Below, piece by piece: positions 10,001 to 17,822 of a DNA stretch of 64,000 nt. The stretch comes from JAPPFW01 sp965231815 (lineage in GTDB: Bacteria; Actinomycetota; Acidimicrobiia; Spongiisociales; Spongiisociaceae), in the NCBI GenBank assembly GCA_965231815.1, contig OZ246890.1:3038001-3102000 (forward strand). The letters run 5' to 3'. Within the stretch, counting starts at the first letter, position 1, and every line of letters begins with the position of its first letter. Both the position numbers and the translations under genes were made by a program. The notes below the pieces were generated by a model that saw nothing but the letters and a program-made list of their open reading frames with translations, ran no database searches and was not told where the DNA came from.

Positions 10001-11175
10001 AACTGCTCGAAGCGTTCTCCACGCGGATAGCGGCGAACCAACTCCCTGCTTTTGACTATATTCTCGCTACCGCCCTCCAATCCGGTGACCTCACTGCTGT
10101 CGAGCGGTTGGCCGACCGCAAGTTGGGTTTGCGGTCCCTGGACGTCGGTCAGGGAGTGCGCTGGAGGATGGTGAAGGCGATGCTGGCCGGTGGGGGCGAG
10201 GCTGCGTCTGATCTCCATCGCTACGCCACCGCCAATGAGCGGCGAGTCCGGCATCTGGCCGAGTTCCTAGAGGTCTTGGAGGACGTATTCGGTTCCGGCT
10301 CCCAACTTGCGGAGGGGTGGGACTCAAAAATGCTGATCGCACTGGTTAGCCTGCTCGGACCCTCCTACGAACCGATGATCGCCGACGGCCCGGGCTCTCA
10401 GCGAGTGCAACTTTCCTTCCTGCTTTCCGACTGGATCTTCGCTCTTGGTTCTCGACCTGACCGAATCGCTACGCGTGGACTTGAAAGATTGCTTGAAGAG
10501 CCGCCCATGGCTAAATGGCGCAAGAGCCTTGAGCGGTCGCGAGACTTGCACAGCGTAGTCGTCGCCGATTCCGCTTACCGGCACCCCTCTCCAGATCTGG
10601 TCCGACGAACCCTCAGCAACCTTCAACCTGCGAATGCCGCTGATCTCCATACCCTTCTCATTGACATATTCACAGACATTTCGGCACGCATCAGGGGTGA
10701 CAGCGCGAATCTATGGAAAGGCTTCCATAACGAGGATCCCTACGGCCGACCGAAGAGCGCCAAGCCCGAGAACTCCTGTCGAGATATCCTGCTCCAGGAA
10801 CTGAAACATCACCTTCCCCTCGGTGTCGATGCCTCAGCGGAGGGGCGATACGTATCCGATAAGCGAGCCGATATCCGGGTCTCCTATGGGGGTTTCAACA
10901 TCCCGGTCGAGATCAAGAAAGACTCCAGTCCTGACCTCTGGACCGGGTTGCCGAGCCAGCTGGTGGATCAGTACACGACCGACCCCGAAACCGGCGGATA
11001 CGGCATCTATCTGGTGCTTCGGTTCGATGAGAGTGGTGATTCTTATCGACGCATCGAGAACCTCAAGGAGCGTGTTCCTATCGAACTCCGTCACAAGATC
11101 TCGGTGCTAGCTATCGACGTTACCAAACCCGAGCCCTCTCAGTCGGGTAGCCACCTCATACGAGCCCGTGCATGA
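7015..11175 (+). CDS. NACHT-like STAND NTPase with C-terminal PD-(D/E)xK-like nuclease domain
   Basis: A 1386-residue protein. The N-terminus carries an NTPase: Walker A GDPGMGKTT (42-50), Walker B VLFIDGLDEVR (86-96) with the GLDE signature of NACHT/STAND proteins, then an arginine-rich segment and a winged-helix-like block ending in HRSIAEFLAGRYLA (314-327), a hallmark of bacterial NACHT proteins. Residues about 340-1250 are almost entirely helical, consistent with a repeat-type sensor. The last 130 residues look like a restriction-endonuclease fold: D1286 (ADIRVSY), then E1299 and K1301 (PVEIKKD), then a GYGIYLVLRF strand. Such proteins in bacteria sense phage components and activate an effector, here likely DNA cleavage. 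The start overlaps the DUF4143 gene (ATGA). Function in this organism is inference. Confidence 0.85.
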   Translation: MRHLVVPRTCSELDPEGIRRSGSDPAKPLQEFRSRAAYVLLGDPGMGKTTAFLGECDALGTEALFITARDFLALDPDSRPEWRSRVLFIDGLDEVRAGNIDGRTPFDGIRSRLDRLRPPGFRIACREAEWLGENDLRHIEQVSPDRKLTVLRLEPLDKESCKSILQVRLGEQAESFIREAQAREMEAILDNPLTLGLLVEATEDGAAWPENRFETFEMACKVLARESNEEHRNGYAAWSVPADKLLDVAGYACAVLLLSGYSGYLLGPSDDSSARSALLLSDLDGAPLVERECLSAALGTRLFRAEGSYFVPVHRSIAEFLAGRYLATLVEDRDLPVGRVLALLTSPERRVPSRLRGLSAWLSAHSPSARSELIRVDPVGVGLYGDLSRFTASDKQLLLRTLSRYAAQGSRSGHASRDGLVDAVQNRSIRMFRRLAEPDMVPAIEGFMEKHASGDVDHRLVEFLLKVIACADLKHASELARLAPKVSKWMWGRRPMPVRRAALDAYLHLVPSGAAKDSELKALLDELQDSVNPDPSDELRGTLLRVLYPGVVTPSTIWRYAIPSTKNFFGRFQLFWTWIFVEESAPGQIGEALDALAEMSGEGLEELAAVIEDRFVPELLTRGLRNLGDAPDVERLYKWLNATMPFTDQYGAYSRRDQPIRQWLEDRGHIINELFLQAARLAPNSDRPISWIDFRDLIRGSRLPDGFGRFCFDRSLCLATTEPDTASVLLEQAHRSLDDPAVNAGLTRSAARERLIDYPVLQQLFDDLDRRRLQALAHQAGRGSRIERIQRERKEKVRKRETEWDKHLREHEVELRENRLPLSSLNLLAKVYLGLITGIESRAIPSDRVARFIGGDPVLAELVMTALRDAIWRADLPSVSRTISWRSEQQFPSITWPVAVSLELLGRDASNLRRIDVERRRRALALAFFSPMVPGHPYPSEPCLEEWLVDDPDSVFDVLTRCARAAVRNGDRVIAGVFHLDRIKGHTQHVCEARSKLLEAFSTRIAANQLPAFDYILATALQSGDLTAVERLADRKLGLRSLDVGQGVRWRMVKAMLAGGGEAASDLHRYATANERRVRHLAEFLEVLEDVFGSGSQLAEGWDSKMLIALVSLLGPSYEPMIADGPGSQRVQLSFLLSDWIFALGSRPDRIATRGLERLLEEPPMAKWRKSLERSRDLHSVVVADSAYRHPSPDLVRRTLSNLQPANAADLHTLLIDIFTDISARIRGDSANLWKGFHNEDPYGRPKSAKPENSCRDILLQELKHHLPLGVDASAEGRYVSDKRADIRVSYGGFNIPVEIKKDSSPDLWTGLPSQLVDQYTTDPETGGYGIYLVLRFDESGDSYRRIENLKERVPIELRHKISVLAIDVTKPEPSQSGSHLIRARA

Positions 11176-11197
11176 GCTACCTGCTGATGGCTGCGGT

Positions 11198-11217
11198 CCG
11201 GACGTACATCATCGGCA
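11198..11217 (+). repeat. Right copy of direct repeat flanking the NTPase module
   Basis: CCGGACGTACATCATCGGCA begins 23 bases after the stop of the NACHT-like gene and matches the copy at 5463-5482 in 18 of 20 positions. The transcription direction changes immediately after it, so it coincides with the right border of the module. Confidence 0.5.
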
Positions 11218-11238
11218 AGGATGTTCGCTGTGGGTGGA

Positions 11239-12219
11239 TCAGTAGCCCGGTGCACCAAGAGAGCGGGCCAGGCTCTGTAGTTCGACGTCTACGTATCGAC
11301 CCTTGATCTGAACAGGTTCGTCATCGACATATACACTTGCTTCCAGGATCGTAAGGTCCGAGTGACAAGTGTAGGGCTGGGGTGGCCCGAAGCCCACACA
11401 TAAACATCCGAAGACCCTTTCATCGCACACGAGACGACCGGTGGGTAATGGTACGTTGGGGTGGTAACCGTATGAGATGTGGTTGAGCCGGTAGATTCCC
11501 GGATCATCGTTCCATTCGCGCCAACCCGCCAGCACTTGAGCTTCCCGCCCGTTGCCGGTTACGCGTGACAGTCCGTCCGAGAACTCGATACTTATCGTGT
11601 CTTTCAACACAGACAAAGACTCGGGCGGGAAGGCGGATCCGTCGAATACGAGGCGGCCCGCAATTGATTCCTCGATGGGAGAGATGTGTGTCTGTCCTAA
11701 AGGCATTGTGGTGGTGTCGGGGGCTGCCGCCCGACCTCTAATGCTCGCTCGAAACGAGGAACCGTTATCGCAACTGATCCTCAGTTCCTCCTTCCCGGTA
11801 GTCATTTCGCCCAGGAGGGTTCCGAGTTCCAATAGAGCCGCGCGGTCCACCTTCAACTCGAGCAGGATGAGGTCGGCTACCGTCATCCCGGATAGGCTGT
11901 AGAAGCAGCGAGTCCCAGCCCTTCGAGCCTCGTGATCCGCCGGAGTGCCGAGGATGTAGATCTCGTTGAGCTCAATCCAGATATCGGCGTTTCTCGCGGC
12001 ACGGGCTATCAGACGGGGTATCGGGGAACCGGGACGGGCCAATCTGGCCATGGAAACCTCGACAGGCGCCGCCCCCGCTTCCCATGCTGCGCTTGCGAGT
12101 AGCGAAGACAACTCAGCCGTCTTCCGCGTGTCGTTAGTTATGAGGACGGTCTCGCCGTCTTGTATGTCGAGGACTTCGTTGATCACGACACGTGCTGCGG
12201 CTATTGCCTCATGGTCCAT
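11239..12219 (-). CDS. M29-like / NicX-type (2,5-dihydroxypyridine dioxygenase family) metalloprotein
   Basis: A 326-residue protein of the M29 leucyl-aminopeptidase / NicX superfamily. NicX is a mononuclear iron enzyme that opens dihydroxypyridine rings and binds iron through two histidines and an aspartate. Here the C-terminal half has SYGYHPN (H253) and YTCHSDLTI (H286, D288), matching that H...H-x-D pattern. The N-terminal half (VLITND..., WIELNEIYIL) is the typical substrate domain. It is the last gene of the long minus-strand catabolic operon, 60 bases after an ABC permease. A paralogue lies at 1-525 on the other side of the NTPase module. It could act on a ring compound or as a peptidase; substrate unknown. 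Confidence 0.75.
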   Translation of the reverse strand: MDHEAIAAARVVINEVLDIQDGETVLITNDTRKTAELSSLLASAAWEAGAAPVEVSMARLARPGSPIPRLIARAARNADIWIELNEIYILGTPADHEARRAGTRCFYSLSGMTVADLILLELKVDRAALLELGTLLGEMTTGKEELRISCDNGSSFRASIRGRAAAPDTTTMPLGQTHISPIEESIAGRLVFDGSAFPPESLSVLKDTISIEFSDGLSRVTGNGREAQVLAGWREWNDDPGIYRLNHISYGYHPNVPLPTGRLVCDERVFGCLCVGFGPPQPYTCHSDLTILEASVYVDDEPVQIKGRYVDVELQSLARSLGAPGY

Positions 12220-12279
12220 CAGTATCCCGACCTAACCGAGACGCGGTGTGGTGGTTGTCGGTGGTAATCGGTCCATTTA

Positions 12280-13107
12280 TTACTCCCGCCACCTGACCAC
12301 CCAGCGTCCGATGCCGGCGACGATTCCATCGACCACCACCGCGACGACGCCGACAGAGAACACAATGGATAGTATCTCGGCTGTGGCGGCGTATTGTGCG
12401 TATACCCGGATGATCCTTCCTGCCCCGATCTGGCCGCCCAGAACCTCGGCAATCGCCTGGAAACCCCACCCGAACGCCAGGGCGACGCGGACCGCGCCCA
12501 GCACTTCGGGTATCACGGCCGGCCTGATGACTTGGAGGAGGACCCGCGTCGAACTGGCGCCAAGGCTCAGGGCATAGTTGTCGTAATGGTTGGAGATGTT
12601 GGTGGTTGCTTGCTGGGTAACCACAGCTACCGTCACCATTGTGTAGAAGATGACCATCCCGTTGGTGGCCAGCCGACCTGTGCCGAACCAGAGCGACAGG
12701 AACGGAAGCAATACCAGCACGGGCACGGTTCCGACGAACAGCAGCGGTGGTTCCGCCAGATTGCGTATCACCCGTACCCGTCCGATCAGCAGGCCGATCG
12801 CAAAACCGGCCACAGCCCCCGTTGTAACACCGATGAGTACGTTGACCGCCGTATAAGTCAGGTTCTGAATTATTCCGCCACTGCCGAACGAAGCGAATTC
12901 CAGAGCGCGAATCTCGAAGAGACCTTGACGTAGCGCCTCGAACACCAGAATCGGGGAAGGGATCCTTACCGGTTCTGTTGCTGCCGCGGCCATGGACCAC
13001 ACCAAAAGCATGAGAACGAGCCCGAATACCGCTAGGACTAGTCGCCTAAGGAACCTTGACAGTTTGTACCGCCTCACCCCGGTGGCAGTCCGGCCTCGAA
13101 CCGTCAT
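12280..13107 (-). CDS. ABC transporter permease, NitT/TauT (SsuC) type
   Basis: A 275-residue membrane protein with about six hydrophobic segments, beginning with a basic N-terminus and a strong helix (FLRRLVLAVFGLVLMLLVWSM). The cytoplasmic EAA loop that contacts the ATPase reads YALSLGASSTRVLLQVIRPAVIPEVLGAVRVAL in outline (AxSLGAS...I.PA..P...), as in nitrate/taurine/sulfonate importers. It is one of two permeases in this operon; the other is at 14184-15104, with a deacetylase gene between them. Together with the ATPase and lipoprotein they should form one heterodimeric importer. The solute is unknown. Confidence 0.9.
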   Translation of the reverse strand: MTVRGRTATGVRRYKLSRFLRRLVLAVFGLVLMLLVWSMAAAATEPVRIPSPILVFEALRQGLFEIRALEFASFGSGGIIQNLTYTAVNVLIGVTTGAVAGFAIGLLIGRVRVIRNLAEPPLLFVGTVPVLVLLPFLSLWFGTGRLATNGMVIFYTMVTVAVVTQQATTNISNHYDNYALSLGASSTRVLLQVIRPAVIPEVLGAVRVALAFGWGFQAIAEVLGGQIGAGRIIRVYAQYAATAEILSIVFSVGVVAVVVDGIVAGIGRWVVRWRE

Positions 13108-13170
13108 GTCTCGGCGGTCACTTCATCGTGGTAAGTGTGAGCGACCATAACTCTCTGAATCAGCACCATC

Positions 13171-14091
13171 CTAAGCTGTGAACTCCTCGTGATGGGCGAT
13201 CCACCATCTGGCGATGTCCATACGCCGGGCGAACCAGACGTTACCCAAGGACAACCCGTGCTCAATGAACTCTCGAAGGGCTGACGTCCGCCCGGCTTGA
13301 CCCACGATACGGGGATGTAGACCTACCGACATCATCTTGGGATAACCGGCCGCGCCCTCTCGCCATAACTCATCAAGCCCTCGCTTCAGGTAATCAAGGA
13401 AGTCAACCGGACTCAAGGTTCCCTGGAGATCGTTGTAGGTGAGGCTGTATGGCACTACCAAATGTTGGCGACCTCTGACGGTCACGAAGTAGGGAAAATC
13501 ATCATTGTATGCGTCGGAGTCGTATATGAACCCACCGTCCGCAACCACCAGATCGCGGGTATTGATTGACGGTCCATACCGGCAGTACCAGGCAAGCGGA
13601 CGTTCTCCCCACGTCCTCTCGAATGATTCTATTGCGAGCCGCATGTGTTCAGCTTCTTCTTCTCGATTCAACCGCCAATGCTCGCTCCATCTCCAGCCAT
13701 GGGACATGAGATCGTGTCCGGCTGCCTTGGCTACCGTCGCCACTTCGGGATTCAATTCGAACGCCGCCGCACAGGCGAACATGGTGACATTGATCTGGTA
13801 CTCATCGAAGAGTCTCAGCAGTCGCCAGATACCGGCCCGGCTTCCGTACTCGTAAATCGTCTCTTGAGCCAGGTTCCTCTTGTCGTCCGGAAAGGGGTAG
13901 CTCTCCTCCCCACCGTGGTGTTCATTGCCGCCATCCCCGGCAGGAAACGAGTACTCGGATCCTTCTTCGTAGTTCACAACGATGTTCACGGCAACGTGTG
14001 CGTCACTCGGCCATCTCACTCTGGGCAACCGGTTGCCGTACCCCACCATATCTCTTGGAGGTCCCGGTGTATGGACGAACTCAAAAGCCAT
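13171..14091 (-). CDS. PuuE-like polysaccharide deacetylase-family hydrolase
   Basis: A 306-residue NodB-fold hydrolase closest in pattern to allantoinase PuuE and related cyclic amide or N-acyl hydrolases. The N-terminal signature is present (GYGNRLPRVRWPSDAHVAVN then VNYEEGSEYS), as is a long dimer loop (GGEESYPFPDDKRN). The metal site is partly recognisable in HDLMSHGWRWSEHW and in VGLHPRIVGQAGR near the C-terminus. No signal peptide is visible, so it is cytosolic and unlikely to act on cell-wall polymer. It is located between two permease genes of one importer, which suggests it processes the imported compound, perhaps by opening a cyclic amide. Confidence 0.8.
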   Translation of the reverse strand: MAFEFVHTPGPPRDMVGYGNRLPRVRWPSDAHVAVNIVVNYEEGSEYSFPAGDGGNEHHGGEESYPFPDDKRNLAQETIYEYGSRAGIWRLLRLFDEYQINVTMFACAAAFELNPEVATVAKAAGHDLMSHGWRWSEHWRLNREEEAEHMRLAIESFERTWGERPLAWYCRYGPSINTRDLVVADGGFIYDSDAYNDDFPYFVTVRGRQHLVVPYSLTYNDLQGTLSPVDFLDYLKRGLDELWREGAAGYPKMMSVGLHPRIVGQAGRTSALREFIEHGLSLGNVWFARRMDIARWWIAHHEEFTA

Positions 14092-14183
14092 CTACAACCC
14101 CTTTCTTCGTGGATGAGAGCGGAGTGAACGTGTGCTTACCTCTACGCCCACTTGAGGGAGGTACCCCTCATACTTGCCGTGCA

Positions 14184-15104
14184 TTACTCGGCCCAGCGGG
14201 TCAGCCATATAAGGGTCTTGTTGGCCACAAGGTAAGTGACTGCTGCGAATAGGATGACTACCAGACCTGTTAGGGCCACGACATCGGTCGAGGCGTAATA
14301 GAGAGCGCTCTGGAGGACATGACCGAGTCCGACCTGCTGTCCCAGAAACTCCGCCGCGAGGGCAGCGCTCCAAGAGAACGCCACCGCTAGCAACAGTCCA
14401 CCTCGTAGTTGAGGGAACGCGGCCGGAAACACGACGCGGGCGTAGGTACGCAGGGGGCTGGCGCCAAGACTCCTGGCGTACTGCGAGTAGTGAAGGGGAA
14501 CATTGCCGATCGCGTTGATTGTGATTGCGAAGAGCAGGATACCGACCGCAAAGGCAATAAAGGTCAGAACACCGAGTTCGCTATTACCAAACCAGAGGGC
14601 GAACAGCGGGATCATTGCGAGGAGAGGCATCATACGAGCCAGGTGGGCGGGGAAGGTCAACAAGCCTCTAGCTACCTTCGACCAAGCGATCAGGAAACCC
14701 AATCCTATCCCCGTTACAACCCCGATCGTATAGCCGGCGATTGTCCTGAGCATCGTTACGAACGTGTTGTGCCCCAAGCCCAGCGCAGCTCCCCAGTTTG
14801 TGGGCTCGGCCCCGGTTCTAGTGGATTCGGCGCCCAAGCCCCCCTGCCAGTAACCCGCGTACTCGATGAAAGCGCGGAAGACGTCCTCAAAGCCGGGAAC
14901 GCGTTTGTACCCAACGGTTTCACCGAGGATTATCGACGCAGCTTGCCAGCCACCGAGAATCGCTAGGAACGAAAGGATGGCTAGCGGATGCAGTCGACCG
15001 CCTTTACGCTTGGCACTGGTTCCATCATCCTGAATGGTCCTGACGGACCCCTCCTGGCCCGATTGCTGAGGGTCGGACCCGGTACTGGGCGCCTCGCCAC
15101 TCAT
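14184..15104 (-). CDS. ABC transporter permease, NitT/TauT type
   Basis: A 306-residue permease with a hydrophilic N-terminal tail of about 38 residues (TGSDPQQSGQEGSVRTIQDD) and six membrane segments. The EAA loop (YSQYARSLGASPLRTYARVVFPAAFPQLRGG in outline) fits the SsuC/TauC family. Its start overlaps the stop of the ATPase gene by four bases (15101-15104), indicating translational coupling. The extracellular stretch after the first helix is long and glycine-rich (YAGYWQGGLGAESTRTGAEP), which is somewhat unusual. It most likely pairs with the permease at 12280-13107. Confidence 0.9.
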   Translation of the reverse strand: MSGEAPSTGSDPQQSGQEGSVRTIQDDGTSAKRKGGRLHPLAILSFLAILGGWQAASIILGETVGYKRVPGFEDVFRAFIEYAGYWQGGLGAESTRTGAEPTNWGAALGLGHNTFVTMLRTIAGYTIGVVTGIGLGFLIAWSKVARGLLTFPAHLARMMPLLAMIPLFALWFGNSELGVLTFIAFAVGILLFAITINAIGNVPLHYSQYARSLGASPLRTYARVVFPAAFPQLRGGLLLAVAFSWSAALAAEFLGQQVGLGHVLQSALYYASTDVVALTGLVVILFAAVTYLVANKTLIWLTRWAE

Positions 15105-15976
15105 GCGATCTCCAGATCTCCAAAATGGAGAACCACCCTTCGGCGAATAACTGACGCTTCCTCACTCGTGATCATGTAGGTGGAACGAGGCCTTGGCAGG
15201 GCAACGGCTACGTCTTCGACGATCTGTCCATCCTTGACGACTAGTATGCGATCCCCGAGTGCTAGGGCTTCATCTACATCGTGAGTGATCATAAAGACAG
15301 CTCGATGGCCGCCTTCCGCCCAGAGATCAAGCAGGACCTTGTGGAGTTGTGCCCTACGTAGGTAATCCAAGCCGACGAAGGGTTCGTCCATTAGGAATAC
15401 ATCGGGCTCGTTAGCGAATACGGCTGCGATGGCGACCCTCCGTCGCATTCCTCCCGATAGTTGACGTGGCCAAGCACCGGCAAAGTCCTCTAGACCCACT
15501 ATCTTCAAATAGCGCTCCACCGTGGCCTTGCGCTCCGGTTTGGGTACGCCTCGGGCTTCTAGCCCGAAGGAAATGTTGGCGGCCACCCTTCTCCACAGAA
15601 ACAACGTGTCCCGCTGGAACACCACGCCCCGATCGGGTCCCGGTCCTTCCACGGGCCTTCCGTTCACAGAAATCTCGCCGTTGGTCGGCTTGATGAATCC
15701 GGCAATCAAGTTCAGCAGGGTTGACTTCCCGTGGCCGGATGGTCCGACCACACAGACGAACTCTCCACGGGCAACCGTGAGGGAGGCGTCGCGCACCGCG
15801 GTGAGTTCCTCTCCGGACTCCAAGACGAAGGTCTTGGTAACTGATCTGAGTTCGATCGCAGGTGGTGAAGAGGTCTGGGAAGTTGTCGTGTGGTTCCCTG
15901 TTGAGTGAACTCGATCTGTGTCCGCCGCGCCGGGACCGATCTGCGACATGTCCCCTGCGCTGTCAATTTCCTGCAT
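15101..15976 (-). CDS. ABC transporter ATP-binding protein, NitT/TauT type
   Basis: A 291-residue nucleotide-binding subunit. Walker A is GPSGHGKSTLL, the Q-loop lies in VVFQRDTLFLWRRV, the ABC signature is LSGGMRRRVAIA, Walker B is VFLMDEPFVGLD, and the H-loop is ITHDVDEA. A 40-residue polar extension precedes the core, so the true start may lie somewhat downstream, although no better ribosome site is obvious. It energises the importer formed with the permeases at 14184 and 12280, and it is separated from the solute-binding gene by a 293-base gap containing a strong stem-loop. Confidence 0.93.
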   Translation of the reverse strand: MQEIDSAGDMSQIGPGAADTDRVHSTGNHTTTSQTSSPPAIELRSVTKTFVLESGEELTAVRDASLTVARGEFVCVVGPSGHGKSTLLNLIAGFIKPTNGEISVNGRPVEGPGPDRGVVFQRDTLFLWRRVAANISFGLEARGVPKPERKATVERYLKIVGLEDFAGAWPRQLSGGMRRRVAIAAVFANEPDVFLMDEPFVGLDYLRRAQLHKVLLDLWAEGGHRAVFMITHDVDEALALGDRILVVKDGQIVEDVAVALPRPRSTYMITSEEASVIRRRVVLHFGDLEIA

Positions 15977-16200
15977 CTAACTGTCACCTCCCTCCAGGCT
16001 GTACACGTCCAGAGTGGATTTGTCAGGAATCTACTTCGTCCGGCGGCGTCCCGGGTTGTACTGCGGTCGATAGCAGGTTTGGTTCGGCCGGAATGCAATT
16101 CGACAACACCCTCACCCGAGAACCGCCTTGTAAGGAAACTAGTGGACCCTTCCTCCCGCTCCCGCGGGAATGCCGCATTGAGAATGCGATAACGAAGGGA

Positions 16201-16242
16201 TGGAACCCGCAGCGTCCGGTCTCGGATTACCTGCGGGTTCCA
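16201..16242 (-). promoter_or_regulatory. Stem-loop downstream of the solute-binding protein gene
   Basis: TGGAACCCGCAG (16201-16212) pairs perfectly with CTGCGGGTTCCA (16231-16242), a 12-bp stem with an 18-base loop, starting about 30 bases after the solute-binding protein stop. No long U-run follows. Such intercistronic hairpins commonly protect the message of the abundant binding protein while lowering transcript of the ABC genes behind it. Confidence 0.6.
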
Positions 16243-16269
16243 CTCCCTAGCCCCTTAGGTTCTATAAGC

Positions 16270-17679
16270 TCAGCAACCGCCTCCAACAGCGGCCTCGAGA
16301 ATCCGAGCCGCGTCGAGGTAGTTGCGGTTTTCATAGTGAGTGGCAGCCATCGCGGCCAGTTCAGCGTACGCTCCGTCCAGGTTTGCCGCCTGCGAAACCA
16401 TCGAGTCATACCGGCCGCGCAGATCCACCAGAGTGTCGTAGATCTCTTCGGCAAGTCCGAACCCCAGGGAAGGATCGATCTCCTGGTCAGCGGGCAGAAT
16501 CCCGCCTTCCTGGGCAGCTTCTATCTGGGGGCGGTACACGTTCTTGTAGTGGAACGGGTTGCTCTCATCGTCCCAGTATTCGGTCTGTTCTTCGAAGGAC
16601 TTCATCGGATCGATCTGGCCGTAAATAATCCTAAGGCCATCTATGCCGATCTCCACTGCAGCAGCGGATTCAAGGACGGGAAGGATGTTTGCCAAGGCAT
16701 GGTCCGTACCTTCGGCTACGTCCTTCTTGATGGCGTCGATCACTCGGAACATGACGCTAACCACTCGAAGGAAAGTATCGGGATCTTCGGCGTAGTGACT
16801 TGCCCGAGCACCGAGACCAGTGTGGCCGATCCCGGTTGCGCCTCTGGGGTCGCCAGGCGGAAGCAGGGCAATAAGGTCGGTGGCGCCGAGAATCGGATAC
16901 CAACCGTCCTGGATCAATTCGGCGTTCTGGGCGCCTCCCAACGGTTTCACGAAGTCGGCCTGCCCTCCCCGACCAAGGAGTAGCATCCGCGCATCGTCGA
17001 CCGTGATCAGCTCCGCGAAGTCATCAGGTGTGACACCGCCGGCTTCGAATACCGCGTCCACGAAGGAGCGGTGAGACCCGGTGTCGTCGATGGCGACTCG
17101 CTTGCCGACCATCTGGCCCACAACTTGCTTGAAGGCATCCTCGTAGCTCATACCGGAAGCGACCAGATCAGGAACGGTGTCGAGACCGCTGTCCGGGGGA
17201 GCGAGGAAGTACAGACCTACATAGGCGTCGCTGAACGTGATCTGTTGTACATCCGGCGCCCGCAGCATGCTCTGCAACTCGTTCGGTCCGTACTGGGTGG
17301 TGAAGTCGTAGTCTTCGTTCACCAACAATGCCACTATCTGTTCGTACGGGATAGTCGCGAACTTCTCGTTGATGTTGATTCCTACCTCTTCGAACCAGCC
17401 TTCGGCCATGGCGTGGGAATAGATGGTGTGATCGCCGAACGGCGCCATGCCGAAGTTGACGCTCACCTCGGGAATGGCGACATCGCACATCGCCAGTAGT
17501 TCGTCGGCAGTCATGGGCGCCGCCTCAGTGGCGGCGGTAGTCGCCTGGGTAGTCGCCGGAGCCTGTGTGGTTGGCGCGGCAGTAGTTTCGGCGGGTTCGT
17601 CCTCGCCGCAGGCCGCTGCCACGAGGGACACGGTAAGCAATACCGCTAGAGCTGGCCATTTCTTGAACCATCTTGACAC
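16270..17679 (-). CDS. ABC transporter solute-binding lipoprotein (NMT1/THI5-like, NitT/TauT type)
   Basis: A 469-residue secreted lipoprotein. The N-terminus is a lipoprotein signal (MSRWFKKWPALAVLLTVSL then VAAAC, lipidated C24), followed by a Thr/Ala/Pro/Gln-rich linker to about residue 55. The folded part starts around VSVNFGMAPFGDHTIYSHAM and AEGWFEEVGI, the pattern of NMT1/THI5 and nitrate/taurine binding proteins. The start is GTG at 17679 with a strong AGGAGG seven bases upstream. At 469 residues it is longer than the usual 330, with a helical C-terminal extension. It captures the imported solute for the downstream ATPase and permeases. Confidence 0.9.
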   Translation of the reverse strand: MSRWFKKWPALAVLLTVSLVAAACGEDEPAETTAAPTTQAPATTQATTAATEAAPMTADELLAMCDVAIPEVSVNFGMAPFGDHTIYSHAMAEGWFEEVGININEKFATIPYEQIVALLVNEDYDFTTQYGPNELQSMLRAPDVQQITFSDAYVGLYFLAPPDSGLDTVPDLVASGMSYEDAFKQVVGQMVGKRVAIDDTGSHRSFVDAVFEAGGVTPDDFAELITVDDARMLLLGRGGQADFVKPLGGAQNAELIQDGWYPILGATDLIALLPPGDPRGATGIGHTGLGARASHYAEDPDTFLRVVSVMFRVIDAIKKDVAEGTDHALANILPVLESAAAVEIGIDGLRIIYGQIDPMKSFEEQTEYWDDESNPFHYKNVYRPQIEAAQEGGILPADQEIDPSLGFGLAEEIYDTLVDLRGRYDSMVSQAANLDGAYAELAAMAATHYENRNYLDAARILEAAVGGGC

Positions 17680-17754
17680 TGAATACCTCCTGTTTTGTAG
17701 GTGTCTTACTCCCTTGTTTCAGTCTCCAACACCGCCATGTAGCTCGAGGCCCGC

Positions 17755-17782
17755 CGGAGAGCCGTTCGTCACCGGTTCTCCG
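17755..17782 (-). terminator. Stem-loop between SDR and solute-binding protein genes
   Basis: CGGAGAGCCG (17755-17764) and CGGTTCTCCG (17773-17782) form a 10-bp stem with one G-T wobble and an 8-base loop. It lies 41 bases after the SDR stop and 76 bases before the solute-binding protein start. It may be an intrinsic terminator or attenuator that separates the importer transcript from the SDR/M24 genes; no U-run is obvious. Confidence 0.4.
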
Positions 17783-17822
17783 ACGTCGCGGTGGCAGGCG
17801 TCGGGTTCACGACGGGCCAAAC

